A stretch of 64,000 nt of DNA from Halanaerobium saccharolyticum (GCF_004362045.1 NZ_SNWX01000003.1:146563-210562), one strand, 5' to 3'. Positions 16,694 through 26,385 are shown, counted from the first letter of the stretch. The notes: generated by a model from the letters alone, not told the origin. Numbers and translations are program-made.

Positions 16694-17059
16694 ATGAATT
16701 ACCTCTGGGAAACATTTAAAATAAGCTTTTATCTTGTTTTAGTAATTGCCTTTATTTTAGCAATTTATTATTTGATAAAAAATAGATTTAATTTAAATAA
16801 CTCCAGACAGATGGAAATAATTGATACTATGAGACTTGCCAATGGAGAAACTATTTATCTGGTCAAAGTTTTTGGCGAAATTGTAATGCTCGGCGGCAGC
16901 AAAGAAGAGTTGAATTATTTAAAAAGCTGGCCGATAGAAGAGATTGATCTTGATTTTAAGAAATTAGAAAAAAATACAAATAAATCTGATTTCAAGAAAA
17001 AACTTAAAAACATTCTGGCTAAAGATAACAATTCTAACAGCAGTGATCAGGATGCTTAA
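16694..17059 (+). CDS. fliO: Flagellar biosynthetic protein FliO
   Basis: A 121-residue protein with one N-terminal membrane helix (about residues 8-28) followed by a small cytoplasmic beta domain (RQMEIIDTMRLANGETIYLV) of FliO/FliZ type. FliO helps assemble the FliP ring of the export gate. Similarity in this family is weak, but the position between fliY and fliP is diagnostic. GGTTGGTGAT precedes the ATG. Confidence 0.85.
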   Translation: MNYLWETFKISFYLVLVIAFILAIYYLIKNRFNLNNSRQMEIIDTMRLANGETIYLVKVFGEIVMLGGSKEELNYLKSWPIEEIDLDFKKLEKNTNKSDFKKKLKNILAKDNNSNSSDQDA

Positions 17060-17816
17060 GAAATTATTTTTACTGGTCTTAATCGGGTTATTGTTATTTG
17101 GTTTAACCTTTTCTGCTTCTGCTCAGGATTTTAATATTCCTAATATTTCTTTTGAAATTGGAGATGGAACAGCTGAAAATCAGGGTGATGATCTTGTATT
17201 ATCACTTCAAATTTTACTGCTGTTAACAATTTTATCTTTAGCTCCAGCAATCATAATTCTCTTTACTTCTTTTACCAGAATCATAATTGTTTTTTCAATT
17301 TTAAAAAGAGCTCTGGCTCTAAATAATATGCCTCCCAATCAGGTTTTAATCGGAATTGCAATCTTTTTGACCGTTTTTATCATGGCACCGGTCTGGCAGG
17401 GAGTCAATCAGGATGCCCTCCAGCCTTATTTAGCGGAAGAAATATCTTTAGAAGAGGCCTATCAAAACACAGTTGATCCGGTCAGAGAATTTATGTTTAA
17501 CCAGGTTGATGAGCGTTCTTTAGCTTTATTTACTAATATTGCTGAGATTGAGCGACCGGAGACCAGGGCGGATCTTCCCACTTATATTCTGATACCCGCT
17601 TTTTTGATCAATGAAATTAAAATTGCCTTTCAGATAGGATTTTTATTATATATACCATTTTTAATGATCGATATGATTGTAGCCAGTATTTTAATGTCCA
17701 TGGGGATGATGATGTTACCACCTGTAATTATCTCATTACCATTTAAAATTTTACTATTTGTGCTGGCTGATGGTTGGCACTTATTAATTGGATCACTTGT
17801 AGAGACTTTTTCATAA
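17043..17816 (+). CDS. fliP: Flagellar export gate protein FliP
   Basis: A 257-residue export-gate subunit with a cleavable signal peptide (hydrophobic stretch to about residue 28) and four further membrane helices. The conserved FTRIIIVFSILKRAL, NNMPPNQVLIGIAIFLTVF and MDMMVASILMSMGMM-like segments are present. The start is uncertain: GTG 17043 or ATG 17052, neither with a good SD, both inside fliO, so reinitiation after fliO is likely. Confidence 0.94.
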   Translation: MIRMLKKLFLLVLIGLLLFGLTFSASAQDFNIPNISFEIGDGTAENQGDDLVLSLQILLLLTILSLAPAIIILFTSFTRIIIVFSILKRALALNNMPPNQVLIGIAIFLTVFIMAPVWQGVNQDALQPYLAEEISLEEAYQNTVDPVREFMFNQVDERSLALFTNIAEIERPETRADLPTYILIPAFLINEIKIAFQIGFLLYIPFLMIDMIVASILMSMGMMMLPPVIISLPFKILLFVLADGWHLLIGSLVETFS

Positions 17817-17877
17817 TGAATTTTGGAAATATATAATTTAAAAGCTGTGAAGTTTACTAATTTAGGAGTTGAAAATA

Positions 17878-18147
17878 ATGGGAGAAGCAGTAATTTTAGA
17901 TATTGGACGGGGAGCTTTATATACAGTAATAATTGTTGTGCTGCCAGTTCTGGGAGCAGGATTAGTTACCGGCTTATTAGTTGCTATTTTTCAGGCGACT
18001 ACTCAAATTCAGGAGCAGACTCTGGCCTTTGTACCCAAAATATTTGCTGTTTTAGGATCAATTGCTTTTTTTGGTCCCTGGATTATGACAACAGTAGTAG
18101 AATTTGTACAGCAGCTTTTTGAGAATATCCCTACCTATATTGGATAA
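17878..18147 (+). CDS. fliQ: Flagellar export gate protein FliQ
   Basis: An 89-residue, two-helix membrane protein, exactly the usual FliQ length, with the conserved QATTQIQEQTLAFVPKI loop between helices. The ATG at 17878 lies 9 nt after AGGAG; an upstream TTG (17869) touches the SD and is rejected. A longer open frame over the same bases (17823-18122) gives a Cys/Ser-rich sequence unlike any protein and is a shadow. Confidence 0.94.
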   Translation: MGEAVILDIGRGALYTVIIVVLPVLGAGLVTGLLVAIFQATTQIQEQTLAFVPKIFAVLGSIAFFGPWIMTTVVEFVQQLFENIPTYIG

Positions 18148-18161
18148 GGTGTTGATTTAAA

Positions 18162-18947
18162 TTGATTGAGGGATTAATGATTAATGAATATATATACTTA
18201 TTTTTTCTGATTTTAAGCCGCTATATTGGGATGATGCTTTTGACCCCTATATTTAGCAGTCAGGTAATTATGTATCAGGCCAAGATTTTAGTAGCTGTTA
18301 CTTTAGCTGTTTTTACTTTCCCCCTTGTTTATGGGATGTATCAGCCGGTTTATCCGGAAAACAATCTTCTGGTGATTGTAGAGATTATTAGTGAGGCCAG
18401 TATTGGTCTATTTATGGGGCTAACTGTTTTCCTGGTTTTTGCTGCAGTTCAATTAGGGGGGCAGATAATTGATATGAGGATGGGATTTAGAATTGCCAAT
18501 GTAGTTGACCCTTTTAGTGGTGTTAATTCTCCTGTTATTGGTCAGCTGAAAAATATCTTTGTTACTTTAATTTTTCTGGCTTTAAATGGACATTTGTTAT
18601 TAGTGAGACATCTCTACGAATCTTTTCAGATTATTCCCCCCGGACGGGTTAATTTTTCTAATCAAATCTGGCAGTATTTTTTCCGCAGAAGTGCTGATAT
18701 GTTTGTTTTAGGAGTTAAAATTGCCCTACCTATTGCTGGTGCAATCTTTTTTATAGATATTATTCTTGCTTTTTTAGCCAGATCAGTTCCCCAGATGAAT
18801 TTATTTGTGATTGGTCTTCCCATTAAAATAATGGCAGGTTTAATTTTACTCTTTATTTTAATGCCTGTTTTAAATAGTTACTATTCTGAGATACTGATGA
18901 ATGTGATTAATGAAATTCCGGCAATGTTTAGATTAATTGCCCCTTAA
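18162..18947 (+). CDS. fliR: Flagellar export gate protein FliR
   Basis: A 261-residue polytopic membrane protein of the FliP5-FliQ4-FliR1 gate. Conserved segments include ARILG-like LSRYIGMMLLTPIF, GQIIDMRMGFRIANVVDP and NLFVIGLPIKIMAGL. The start is either TTG 18162 (SD AAGGTG about 10 nt upstream) or ATG 18177 (SD GAGGG); the longer form is listed. The 64-bp gap to flhB holds only an SD. Confidence 0.92.
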   Translation: MIEGLMINEYIYLFFLILSRYIGMMLLTPIFSSQVIMYQAKILVAVTLAVFTFPLVYGMYQPVYPENNLLVIVEIISEASIGLFMGLTVFLVFAAVQLGGQIIDMRMGFRIANVVDPFSGVNSPVIGQLKNIFVTLIFLALNGHLLLVRHLYESFQIIPPGRVNFSNQIWQYFFRRSADMFVLGVKIALPIAGAIFFIDIILAFLARSVPQMNLFVIGLPIKIMAGLILLFILMPVLNSYYSEILMNVINEIPAMFRLIAP

Positions 18948-19011
18948 TAAAATTTTATATCTAATATTTTTATAATTTTAAGTTTAATTAGAGAATAAAG
19001 GAGTTAAGAGT

Positions 19012-20070
19012 ATGCCTGATGGTGGAACTGGAGAAAAAACTGAACAACCCACGTCGAAACGAAAAAGAGAAGCTAAAGAAGAAGGTAATGTAGCTAAAGG
19101 AAAAGAAATTGGACAGGCTGTTACTTTACTGGCGAGTTTTATGTTTCTTTATTTTTTGATGCAGCAGATATTTCTGGGACTTCTGGATCAAATTCAGTAT
19201 TATTTTAAGAATTTTATTATTGAACCATTTACAATTAATATGAGCTTTAATATTTTATATAATGCTTTTTTTTCTGTGGTTGAAACAATTTATCCGATTA
19301 TGATTGTTACTGCAGCTGCCGGAGTTCTTGTCAATTTTCTTCAAATTGGAGCACTTTTCACCACCAAACCACTGGTGCCGGATTTAAAAAAAGTTGATCC
19401 AATCAAAGGTGCTAAGAATATATTTTCACTTAAAGGTTTTGTAGAATTACTAAAATCTTTATTTAAACTGGCTGTAATTGCTGTTATTGCTTATAGATTT
19501 TTAATGGGTAATCTTGAGATATTCGAAAAGAGTATTCATCAGGGTTTAAATGAATCACTGGTGGCAATAGCCGGCTTAATATCCCGGATGGCTTTTGCCA
19601 TAATTGCTGCCTTAATAGTTCTGGGAATTGCAGATTTAATCTATCAGCGCTGGCAGCATAATAAGGATCTAAAAATGTCTAAATATGAAGTTAAACAGGA
19701 AAGAAAAGAGATGGAAGGAGATCCAATGATACAGCAGCAGCGTAAGCAGAGACAGCGCGAGATGAGTATGAACAGGATGATGTCTTCTGTTAAAGATGCG
19801 GATGTTGTTATCACTAACCCGACTCATATTGCCGTTGCTCTAGAATATGATTTAGATGAAATGGAAGCTCCGGTAGTGGTGGCAAAGGGTGAAGATTTTA
19901 TTGCCCAGAAGATTAAAGAAAAAGCAAGAGAAGCAGAGGTCAAGATAATCGAAAACAAACCTCTTGCTCGTTCATTGAATAAAATGACTGAAATTGGAGA
20001 TCAGGTTCCGGTAGAACTTTATCAGGCAGTTGCCGAGATACTGGCAAAAATATTTCAAAATAGAAATTAG
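19012..20070 (+). CDS. flhB: Flagellar export switch protein FlhB
   Basis: A 352-residue export protein. The N-terminal GEKTEQPTSKRKREAKEEGN is characteristic, four membrane helices follow, and the autocleavage motif NPTH is at residues 269-272, so the self-cleavage that switches substrate specificity should work. Partner FliK with its Flg_hook domain is encoded upstream. AAAGGAG precedes the ATG. Confidence 0.96.
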   Translation: MPDGGTGEKTEQPTSKRKREAKEEGNVAKGKEIGQAVTLLASFMFLYFLMQQIFLGLLDQIQYYFKNFIIEPFTINMSFNILYNAFFSVVETIYPIMIVTAAAGVLVNFLQIGALFTTKPLVPDLKKVDPIKGAKNIFSLKGFVELLKSLFKLAVIAVIAYRFLMGNLEIFEKSIHQGLNESLVAIAGLISRMAFAIIAALIVLGIADLIYQRWQHNKDLKMSKYEVKQERKEMEGDPMIQQQRKQRQREMSMNRMMSSVKDADVVITNPTHIAVALEYDLDEMEAPVVVAKGEDFIAQKIKEKAREAEVKIIENKPLARSLNKMTEIGDQVPVELYQAVAEILAKIFQNRN

Positions 20071-20120
20071 CAAGGTTACTGTATTAATTCCAGTTTATTG
20101 TTTTAATTTCTCCTGATTGT

Positions 20121-20129
20121 TGATATAAT
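20121..20129 (+). promoter_or_regulatory. Possible internal promoter before flhA (extended -10)
   Basis: TGATATAAT at 20121-20129 is an extended -10 element in the 113-bp gap between flhB and flhA, the widest gap in this part of the cluster. A good -35 is lacking: TTTTAA at 20101 is 17 bp away and TTGTTT at 20098 is 20 bp away. It could give riboswitch-independent expression of flhA-flhF-flhG and downstream genes. Confidence 0.35.
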
Positions 20130-20183
20130 AGGTATGACTTATGTATTTACTTTTGTTTTAAATGATGGAGGTTAATTTTATTA

Positions 20184-22256
20184 GTGGATAATAGTGCAGT
20201 TTTTACAAATATAACAAAAAATATGGATGTTGTTTTTGCTTTAATGGTAGTTGGAATTATAGTAATGTTTATTATTCCACTTCCAACAATCCTTTTAGAT
20301 ATGCTGCTGGCTGCAAATATAACCTTTTCAATGGTTGTTATTCTGGTGAGTATTTACACAACTGAACCGCTTGATCTTTCAGTTTTCCCTTCGCTTTTGC
20401 TATTTGCCACTTTATTCAGGCTGGGACTTAATGTTTCTACCACCAGGCTGATTTTAGGTCAGGCATATGCAGGGGAAATCATTTTGAGTTTTGGTGAATT
20501 TGTTGTTGGTGGTAACTATGTTGTTGGTTTGATTATCTTTTTAATCCTGGTAATTATTCAATTTGTGGTAATTACAAAGGGTGCAGAAAGAGTTGCAGAA
20601 GTAGCAGCACGTTTTACTCTGGACGCGATGCCCGGTAAGCAGATGAGTATTGATGCTGACTTAAATGCCGGTATTATTGATGAACATGAAGCTAAAAGAG
20701 AACGAGAAAAGATTCGTCAGGAAGCAGATTTTTATGGAGCAATGGATGGTGCCAGTAAATTTGTTAAAGGTGATGCTATTGCAGGGATTATTATAACCTT
20801 TATTAATATTATTGCAGGTCTGGTAATTGGTATGCTGCAGCAGGGAATGACTTTTGCTCAGGCAGCCGAAACATATATACTCTTAACTGTTGGTGATGGT
20901 CTGGTATCTCAGATCCCAGCCCTCTTAATTGCTACAGCAACAGGTATGGTTGTAACCAGAGCCGCATCTGACAATAATATGGGTAATGAAATGACAGAAC
21001 AGCTTTTAAAACAGCCGAAAGCACTTTTTATAGCTGCATCTGTTTTAACGATACTTGGTTTTGTACCCGGTCTACCAACGATTCCTTTTTTGGTGCTGGC
21101 AGTATTTATTGCTACTATGGGTTATTTAATTGTTAGAATAGCAGAAGTTGAGACTCCTAAAGAAAAAGCAAAACAGAAAAGACCTGAGTTAAGTCCGGAA
21201 GAAAAACAGGAAATGAAAGAGCAGGAAATTAAGCAGTTAATTAAAGTTGATAAATTAGAGATTGAAGTGGGATATAATTTAATTTCTCTGGTCCTTCCCG
21301 AACAGGGGGGAGATTTTTTAGATAGAGTAGCCAATATTAGAAAACAGATTGCCATGGATTTAGGAATAATTTTACCACCGGTCCGGATTGTAGATAATTT
21401 ACAGCTGCAGCCAAACACCTATAAAATCAAATTACAGGGAGTTGAGATCAGCGAATATCAACTTTTTGCTGATAAGTTTCTGGCTATGGATCCCGGTGAT
21501 ACTTTTGAAGATATTGAGGGTATAGAAACTGAAGAGCCTGCTTTTGGAACTCCCGCTATCTGGATTGAAGCTGAACAGAGGGAGAGAGCTGAAATGGCTA
21601 ACTACACTGTAGTAGATCCTGGTTCGGTGATGGCAACTCATTTAACAGAAATCATTAAGTCTCATGCCTTCGAATTACTGGGTAGAGAGGAAGTTAAGAA
21701 GTTAGTTGATAATGTTAAAGAAGAGAATCAGGCAGTTGTAGATGAGTTAATGCCTGACTTAATGAACTTAGGAGAAATTCAAAAAATATTACAGAATTTA
21801 TTATGGGAGAATATTCCGATCAAAAATTTAGTCTTAATTTTAGAAACTCTTGCTGATCATGCAGGTCGAACAAAAGATCAGACAATATTGACGGAATATG
21901 TTCGTCAGGGATTATCCAGACAGATCAGCAATCAGTTTACCGATGAAGCTAATAACTTAAATGTCTTTACTATAGATCCCCAAAAAGAAGAAAAACTTGC
22001 AAATTCCTTAGAACAATCAGATCAGGGGAATTATCTATCATTACAGCCAGCTGAAGCTCAAAATCTAATTAATAATATTGTTCAGCAGGCTAAACAGTTA
22101 TTAGAGCAGGGTAAAGAACCAATTTTATTAACTTCACCAATGATCAGAAGACCGATTAAAGAGATGGTACACCGTACTTTCTCCGATCTGACAGTACTCT
22201 CTTTTAATGAACTGGAATCTGATGTTGAACTACAGGTTCAGGGGGTTGTTAAGTAA
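20184..22256 (+). CDS. flhA: Flagellar export gate protein FlhA
   Basis: A 690-residue export-gate protein, the likely ion channel of the export engine. About eight N-terminal membrane helices span residues 15-320, with the cytoplasmic FHIPEP loop containing MPGKQMSIDADLNAGIIDEH. The C-terminal nonameric-ring domain runs from about 350 on. Length is standard. The start is a GTG at 20184 with GATGGAGG 14 nt upstream. Its stop overlaps the flhF start (TAAATGA). Confidence 0.96.
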   Translation: MDNSAVFTNITKNMDVVFALMVVGIIVMFIIPLPTILLDMLLAANITFSMVVILVSIYTTEPLDLSVFPSLLLFATLFRLGLNVSTTRLILGQAYAGEIILSFGEFVVGGNYVVGLIIFLILVIIQFVVITKGAERVAEVAARFTLDAMPGKQMSIDADLNAGIIDEHEAKREREKIRQEADFYGAMDGASKFVKGDAIAGIIITFINIIAGLVIGMLQQGMTFAQAAETYILLTVGDGLVSQIPALLIATATGMVVTRAASDNNMGNEMTEQLLKQPKALFIAASVLTILGFVPGLPTIPFLVLAVFIATMGYLIVRIAEVETPKEKAKQKRPELSPEEKQEMKEQEIKQLIKVDKLEIEVGYNLISLVLPEQGGDFLDRVANIRKQIAMDLGIILPPVRIVDNLQLQPNTYKIKLQGVEISEYQLFADKFLAMDPGDTFEDIEGIETEEPAFGTPAIWIEAEQRERAEMANYTVVDPGSVMATHLTEIIKSHAFELLGREEVKKLVDNVKEENQAVVDELMPDLMNLGEIQKILQNLLWENIPIKNLVLILETLADHAGRTKDQTILTEYVRQGLSRQISNQFTDEANNLNVFTIDPQKEEKLANSLEQSDQGNYLSLQPAEAQNLINNIVQQAKQLLEQGKEPILLTSPMIRRPIKEMVHRTFSDLTVLSFNELESDVELQVQGVVK

Positions 22257-23675
22257 ATGAAGGTAAAAAAATATACAGGCGAAACAATGCAGGATGTAAT
22301 TTTTCAGGTGAAAGCTGATCTGGGGCCAGAAGCTGTTATTGTAAACAAGAGAAAGTTTAAAAAAGGAGGGCTTTTTGGTTTTTTTGGCAGAGAAATGTTT
22401 GAAGTTGTTGCTGCTTTAGAAGCTAAAAGCGCTGACTCAATAGCTGAACTCTCAGACAGTAAAGGTGAAGAAGCAGATGATATTGTAGAAATATCAAATT
22501 ACGGCAGAAATTCTAAAAAAATTGAAAGAACTAAAATTCAGAAAACAGCGAGTAAGGATCCTGAAAACAAAAATGCTATCAAAGAATTTATTACTGATTT
22601 AAAAACTGCTGCCGATTCTGCTGCAGAAAAAAAGAATCGTAAGGACCAGCTGGATAAAGAAGAGATTAAGGTTGGTTTAAGCGAAAAGTCGAATAAACAG
22701 CAGAGTAATCATCATAAAAATAGTCAGCAGTATGAAGAAAATCAGCAGCAGAATAATAAAAAACAAGATTTTAATAACAGGCAAAAAGTAGAGCCGCAAA
22801 AAGTTGAAAATGAAGAGAGTCAATTAACGGCTGCTCAGAAATTGCAAAATAAATTTCAGAATAAAAGTTCTGGCAGCAGTGATCAGAGCAAAAAGTTAAA
22901 TAACAGCAATCAATTATATAATTATTTACTGGATCAGGGTGTAGACAGCAGAAATGTAAATCTATTTTTAAAACAGATGGATTCTCAAATTGATGGTGAT
23001 GATTCTGATTTTGAAAATCAATTAAAAGAATTTTTAGCCGTTTATTTTGCAGATAATGGCGAAATAAATCTGACTGCAGACCAAAAAATAATTTCTTTTA
23101 TTGGCCCCACTGGTGTTGGTAAAACAACAACAATGGCCAAAATTGCAGCTCATTTTGCAGTTGATAAAAATAAAAAAGTTGGTTTGATTACTGCAGACAC
23201 TTATAGAATTGCTGCAGTGGAACAGCTGCAGACTTACAGTAAAATTATCGATATTCCTTTTGCAGTCTGTTACAGCAGTTCCAGGCTGGAAGAAATGATT
23301 AGAGGCCAGTTTAGAAATTGTGATTTAATTTTAATTGACACACCGGGCAGCAGCTGGAAGGATCAGCTGCAGCTGGGAAGATTAAAAGGATATGTAGATC
23401 ACAGTTTTGTGGATCAAGTTCATCTTCTGTTGAGTTTAAACACAAAAAGCAGTGATTTAAGGAGTATTGTTTCTAAATTCTCTGAGCTGGAGCCGGATAG
23501 GGTTCTGCTGACCAAACTGGATGAAACCAGCAGTTATGGGGATATTATTAATATTAAAGAAAATTATAATTTGCCTCTTTCTTATTTGACTTTTGGACAG
23601 GATGTTCCCGAAGATCTTGAGGCAGCAACAGCTGACCAGATTTATAAATATTTATTTGGTGATTTTTATGCGTAG
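22257..23675 (+). CDS. flhF: Flagellar SRP-like GTPase FlhF
   Basis: A 472-residue SRP-family GTPase that sets the place and number of flagella. The N-terminal B domain starts MKVKKYTGETMQDVI. A long charged, Gln/Asn-rich linker (about residues 70-215) follows, then the NG GTPase domain with P-loop GPTGVGKTTT near 283, the TADTYRIAAVEQL segment, DTPG, and TKLDE. It overlaps flhG by 8 bp. Confidence 0.93.
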   Translation: MKVKKYTGETMQDVIFQVKADLGPEAVIVNKRKFKKGGLFGFFGREMFEVVAALEAKSADSIAELSDSKGEEADDIVEISNYGRNSKKIERTKIQKTASKDPENKNAIKEFITDLKTAADSAAEKKNRKDQLDKEEIKVGLSEKSNKQQSNHHKNSQQYEENQQQNNKKQDFNNRQKVEPQKVENEESQLTAAQKLQNKFQNKSSGSSDQSKKLNNSNQLYNYLLDQGVDSRNVNLFLKQMDSQIDGDDSDFENQLKEFLAVYFADNGEINLTADQKIISFIGPTGVGKTTTMAKIAAHFAVDKNKKVGLITADTYRIAAVEQLQTYSKIIDIPFAVCYSSSRLEEMIRGQFRNCDLILIDTPGSSWKDQLQLGRLKGYVDHSFVDQVHLLLSLNTKSSDLRSIVSKFSELEPDRVLLTKLDETSSYGDIINIKENYNLPLSYLTFGQDVPEDLEAATADQIYKYLFGDFYA

Positions 23676-24561
23676 TCAGGCGGCAAAGCTTAAAGAAATA
23701 ATGCAGAAAAAAAGGGAAGAAACTGAAGTCCAGGAATTTAATACTTCTTCTACCAGAACCATAGCAATTGCAAGTGGAAAGGGTGGGGTTGGTAAGTCAA
23801 CCTTTACTGTTAATTTTGCCTATAATTTACGCAAGCTGGACAAAGAAGTGCTGATTATTGATAGTGATATTGGGATGGCAAACCTTGACATAATGCTCGG
23901 AGTACAGCCCAATTATGATATGGGACATCTTCTGCGGGGAGAATGCAGTCTGGAAGATGCAGTGATAGAAGGTCCCGCCGGAATTAAACTTTTAAGTGGT
24001 ATTACCGGTGATGACAGTTTTATTGATATCCAGAATGATGCGATGCAGAAATTAATTGAACTGGGTGATCAGATAGAAAAAAATTATGATTATCTGTTGA
24101 TTGATCTGGGAGCTGGTGCAGCTAAAAGTATTGTAAATACTATCCTGGCTGCAGAAGAATTGATTTTATTATTGACTACAGAACCGACTTCAGTTATGGA
24201 TAGTTACAGTCTGATTAAGATTCTGGCAAATCATGAATATCATAAGTCTATTAAACTGGTTATAAACCAGACTGAAGACGAAAAAGATGCACAGAAAACA
24301 GCAAATCGAATCATTAAAACTGTAAAAAAATATCTGAATTTGGATTTAACTTTAATTGGTAGTATAGCTCATGATCGTAAAATTAGTGCTGCTCTACGAA
24401 AACAGAAACCCTATGCAGAAATATTTTCAAATCGAAAAGCAGCCAGAGATTTTGAAAAAGTAGCCAGAAAAATAAGTGGTGAAGAAAAAGAACAGCAGGC
24501 AAAGGGTGTAAAAAGTTATTTTCACAAAATGGTTGGTTTTTTTAATAAACATGTTAAATAG
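23668..24561 (+). CDS. flhG: MinD-like ATPase FlhG (YlxH)
   Basis: A 297-residue ParA/MinD-family ATPase that stimulates FlhF and limits flagellar number. The N-terminal helix MRSQAAKLKEIM corresponds to the FlhF-activating DQAxxLR motif. The deviant Walker A SGKGGVGKST is at residues 36-45, with IDSDIGMANLDIML after it. A basic, hydrophobic C-terminal helix likely serves as membrane anchor. The ATG at 23668 overlaps the flhF stop; a longer frame from 23593 is rejected because its extra residues lie in flhF. Confidence 0.93.
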   Translation: MRSQAAKLKEIMQKKREETEVQEFNTSSTRTIAIASGKGGVGKSTFTVNFAYNLRKLDKEVLIIDSDIGMANLDIMLGVQPNYDMGHLLRGECSLEDAVIEGPAGIKLLSGITGDDSFIDIQNDAMQKLIELGDQIEKNYDYLLIDLGAGAAKSIVNTILAAEELILLLTTEPTSVMDSYSLIKILANHEYHKSIKLVINQTEDEKDAQKTANRIIKTVKKYLNLDLTLIGSIAHDRKISAALRKQKPYAEIFSNRKAARDFEKVARKISGEEKEQQAKGVKSYFHKMVGFFNKHVK

Positions 24562-24578
24562 TTGATGGAGTTGAGAAT

Positions 24579-25220
24579 ATGAAGGAGTTAGAAATAAACC
24601 AAAAAGTTGAAGTCGAGGTTTTAACAGGCACCTATCAGGGAAACTATTTGAGTAAAGTTGCTGATTTTGTGGAAGCAGGAGTTATTATTACCGGTCTTTA
24701 TCGGGAAGGCTCCCCCCTCCCAATTAGACTTAATCAGCCAGTTAATGTTTATTATACTACTGATCGGGCGGCCTATAAATTTGAGTCCAAAATTTTAAAA
24801 AGAACCAATAAACCGATACCATTACTTTTAATCGAGGGATCTGATTCAGTAACTCGAATTCAGCGGCGTGATTATTTCAGACTGGATGTTACCGGGACAG
24901 TTGATGTTTATAAAATGATTGAGGATAAAAACTACCCCAAAAAAGTTGCTGAAGCACGTCTGCTGGATATAAGTGGTGGTGGAATTAAGATTCAGTTGAA
25001 AAAGAAATTTGAAAAAGGCGAAGAAATATTAATTAACTTAAAGAACATCTTAAAACCAAAAGAGTTTATTAAATCAAAGGTAGTGAGAATTGGCAGGGAA
25101 AATAATGAGCTCTATAATTATGGAATTGAATTTCTGGAAATAGAAGAAGAACAGAGAGAAGAGATTATTCAGTGGATTTTTGCCTATCAGCGAAAAAGCA
25201 GAAAAAAAGGTTTGAGATAG
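24579..25220 (+). CDS. PilZ-domain c-di-GMP-binding flagellar brake protein (YpfA/YcgR-like)
   Basis: A 213-residue protein with an N-terminal YcgR-like beta domain (about 1-90) and a C-terminal PilZ domain. The c-di-GMP-binding residues are intact: RRxxxR (R96-R97-D-Y-F-R101) and DxSxxG (D130-I-S-G-G-G). YcgR-type proteins bind the stator or rotor and slow the motor when c-di-GMP is high. It is encoded in the flagellar cluster that a c-di-GMP riboswitch heads, so one signal probably acts at both transcription and motor level. Confidence 0.9.
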   Translation: MKELEINQKVEVEVLTGTYQGNYLSKVADFVEAGVIITGLYREGSPLPIRLNQPVNVYYTTDRAAYKFESKILKRTNKPIPLLLIEGSDSVTRIQRRDYFRLDVTGTVDVYKMIEDKNYPKKVAEARLLDISGGGIKIQLKKKFEKGEEILINLKNILKPKEFIKSKVVRIGRENNELYNYGIEFLEIEEEQREEIIQWIFAYQRKSRKKGLR

Positions 25221-25595
25221 ATGTTAGCAAATTCGCTTATTATAGGGCTAATTACATATACAGCTGCAGTAGTTTATAATTTGCTGGTCCGGAAAAGCCT
25301 GGAAACTGTATTTTACTTGGGATTAAGATTTCTTGTCTATACAACTTTAATGGCTTTATTTCTTCAATTAAGTTTTTATCTTATTAAAAATTATCATGCT
25401 AAAGATAACCCGGAAGCCGAAAACGATTCTGAGGCAGAAATGACTGATTTAACTGCAGAAGCCGAAGCTAATCCGGAGACAGCTGAGTTCGAAAATCAGG
25501 AATTTGAAGAATCTGCAGTTGATAATGAATTTGAAAGTGAAGGTTTTTCAGCACTTAATACAGAGGATTTTGATTATCAGCAAAACAACAATTAA
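25221..25595 (+). CDS. Hypothetical small membrane protein with acidic tail
   Basis: A 124-residue protein starting 1 bp after the PilZ gene. Two hydrophobic helices (about residues 3-20 and 30-55) precede a tail of about 65 residues very rich in Glu, Asp and Asn with almost no basic residues. I do not recognise a family. The tight spacing implies co-translation with the PilZ protein, so a membrane partner of the c-di-GMP brake or of sigma FliA is possible but unsupported by motifs. Confidence 0.65.
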   Translation: MLANSLIIGLITYTAAVVYNLLVRKSLETVFYLGLRFLVYTTLMALFLQLSFYLIKNYHAKDNPEAENDSEAEMTDLTAEAEANPETAEFENQEFEESAVDNEFESEGFSALNTEDFDYQQNNN

Positions 25596-25619
25596 TATTT
25601 TTACTAAAGGAAGATTATT

Positions 25620-26366
25620 ATGGCTTTAGATAAATCACTGTGGAAAAACTACAAAGTTAATGATAATCAACAGGCCAGAGAAGAGATTATATTAAAACAC
25701 CTGGGACTGGTAAGATATGCTGTAGGAAGGATAATTATTATGCTCCCAGATCATATTGAGGCTGAAGATTTAGAAAGTTATGGGATTATTGGTTTGATTG
25801 AGGCTTTAGAAAAATTTGACTATCAAAGAGGAGTTGAATTTTCTACTTTTGCCTTACCCAGGATTAAGGGAGAAATTTATGATTATTTAAGGAGTAAAGA
25901 CTGGCTGCCTGATAATATGCGCCGGGAACTCAAACAGGTAAAAGAGGAAAGAGAAAATTTTAAAGCAGAAACAGGCAGAGAACCAGGACAATCTGAACTT
26001 GCCAAGCGGGCAGGAATCAAAGAAGATAGATTGAATACTATAGAAAGACACAGTCAGCTGGCCAACTGGATTTCGCTTTCCCATGAATTTGAAGGTGTTG
26101 AATTAATGGAATTAATTGCTGCTGACTTAGATCAGGCGGTTGATAAGCTGACAGACGAAGAAGCAGTAAGTTTACTGACAAAAAAAATTGATATGCTTTC
26201 CGAAAATGAAAAACTGGTTTTAACTTTATATTACTACGAAGAATTAACTCAGGTCGAAATAGCAGAAGTTATGGAACTGTCAGCTGCAAGGGTCTCTCAG
26301 ATCCACAGCCAGGCAATCCGGCGCTTAAGGGGAATGTTAAGTAGATCTAAAGAATATTTTTTCTAA
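25620..26366 (+). CDS. fliA: Flagellar sigma factor FliA (SigD/sigma-28)
   Basis: A 248-residue sigma-70 family factor of the FliA/WhiG group. Region 2 spans HLGLVRYAVGRI through STFALPRIKGEIYDYLRSKDW; region 3 is the helix pair with GREPGQSELAKRAGI; region 4 ends with VEIAEVMELSAARVSQIHSQ. It should direct late flagellar genes such as flagellin, none of which are in this window. Location within the class II-like cluster matches SigD in Bacillus. AAAGGAAG precedes the ATG. Confidence 0.95.
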   Translation: MALDKSLWKNYKVNDNQQAREEIILKHLGLVRYAVGRIIIMLPDHIEAEDLESYGIIGLIEALEKFDYQRGVEFSTFALPRIKGEIYDYLRSKDWLPDNMRRELKQVKEERENFKAETGREPGQSELAKRAGIKEDRLNTIERHSQLANWISLSHEFEGVELMELIAADLDQAVDKLTDEEAVSLLTKKIDMLSENEKLVLTLYYYEELTQVEIAEVMELSAARVSQIHSQAIRRLRGMLSRSKEYFF

Positions 26367-26385
26367 TGAGAGGTAGGTAATCAAA

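Noticed and set aside
17823..18122. Open frame of 99 codons overlapping fliQ
   Set aside because: It gives a Cys/Ser/Asn-rich sequence with no family likeness, and fliQ in another frame on the same strand is a clear family match with a proper SD.
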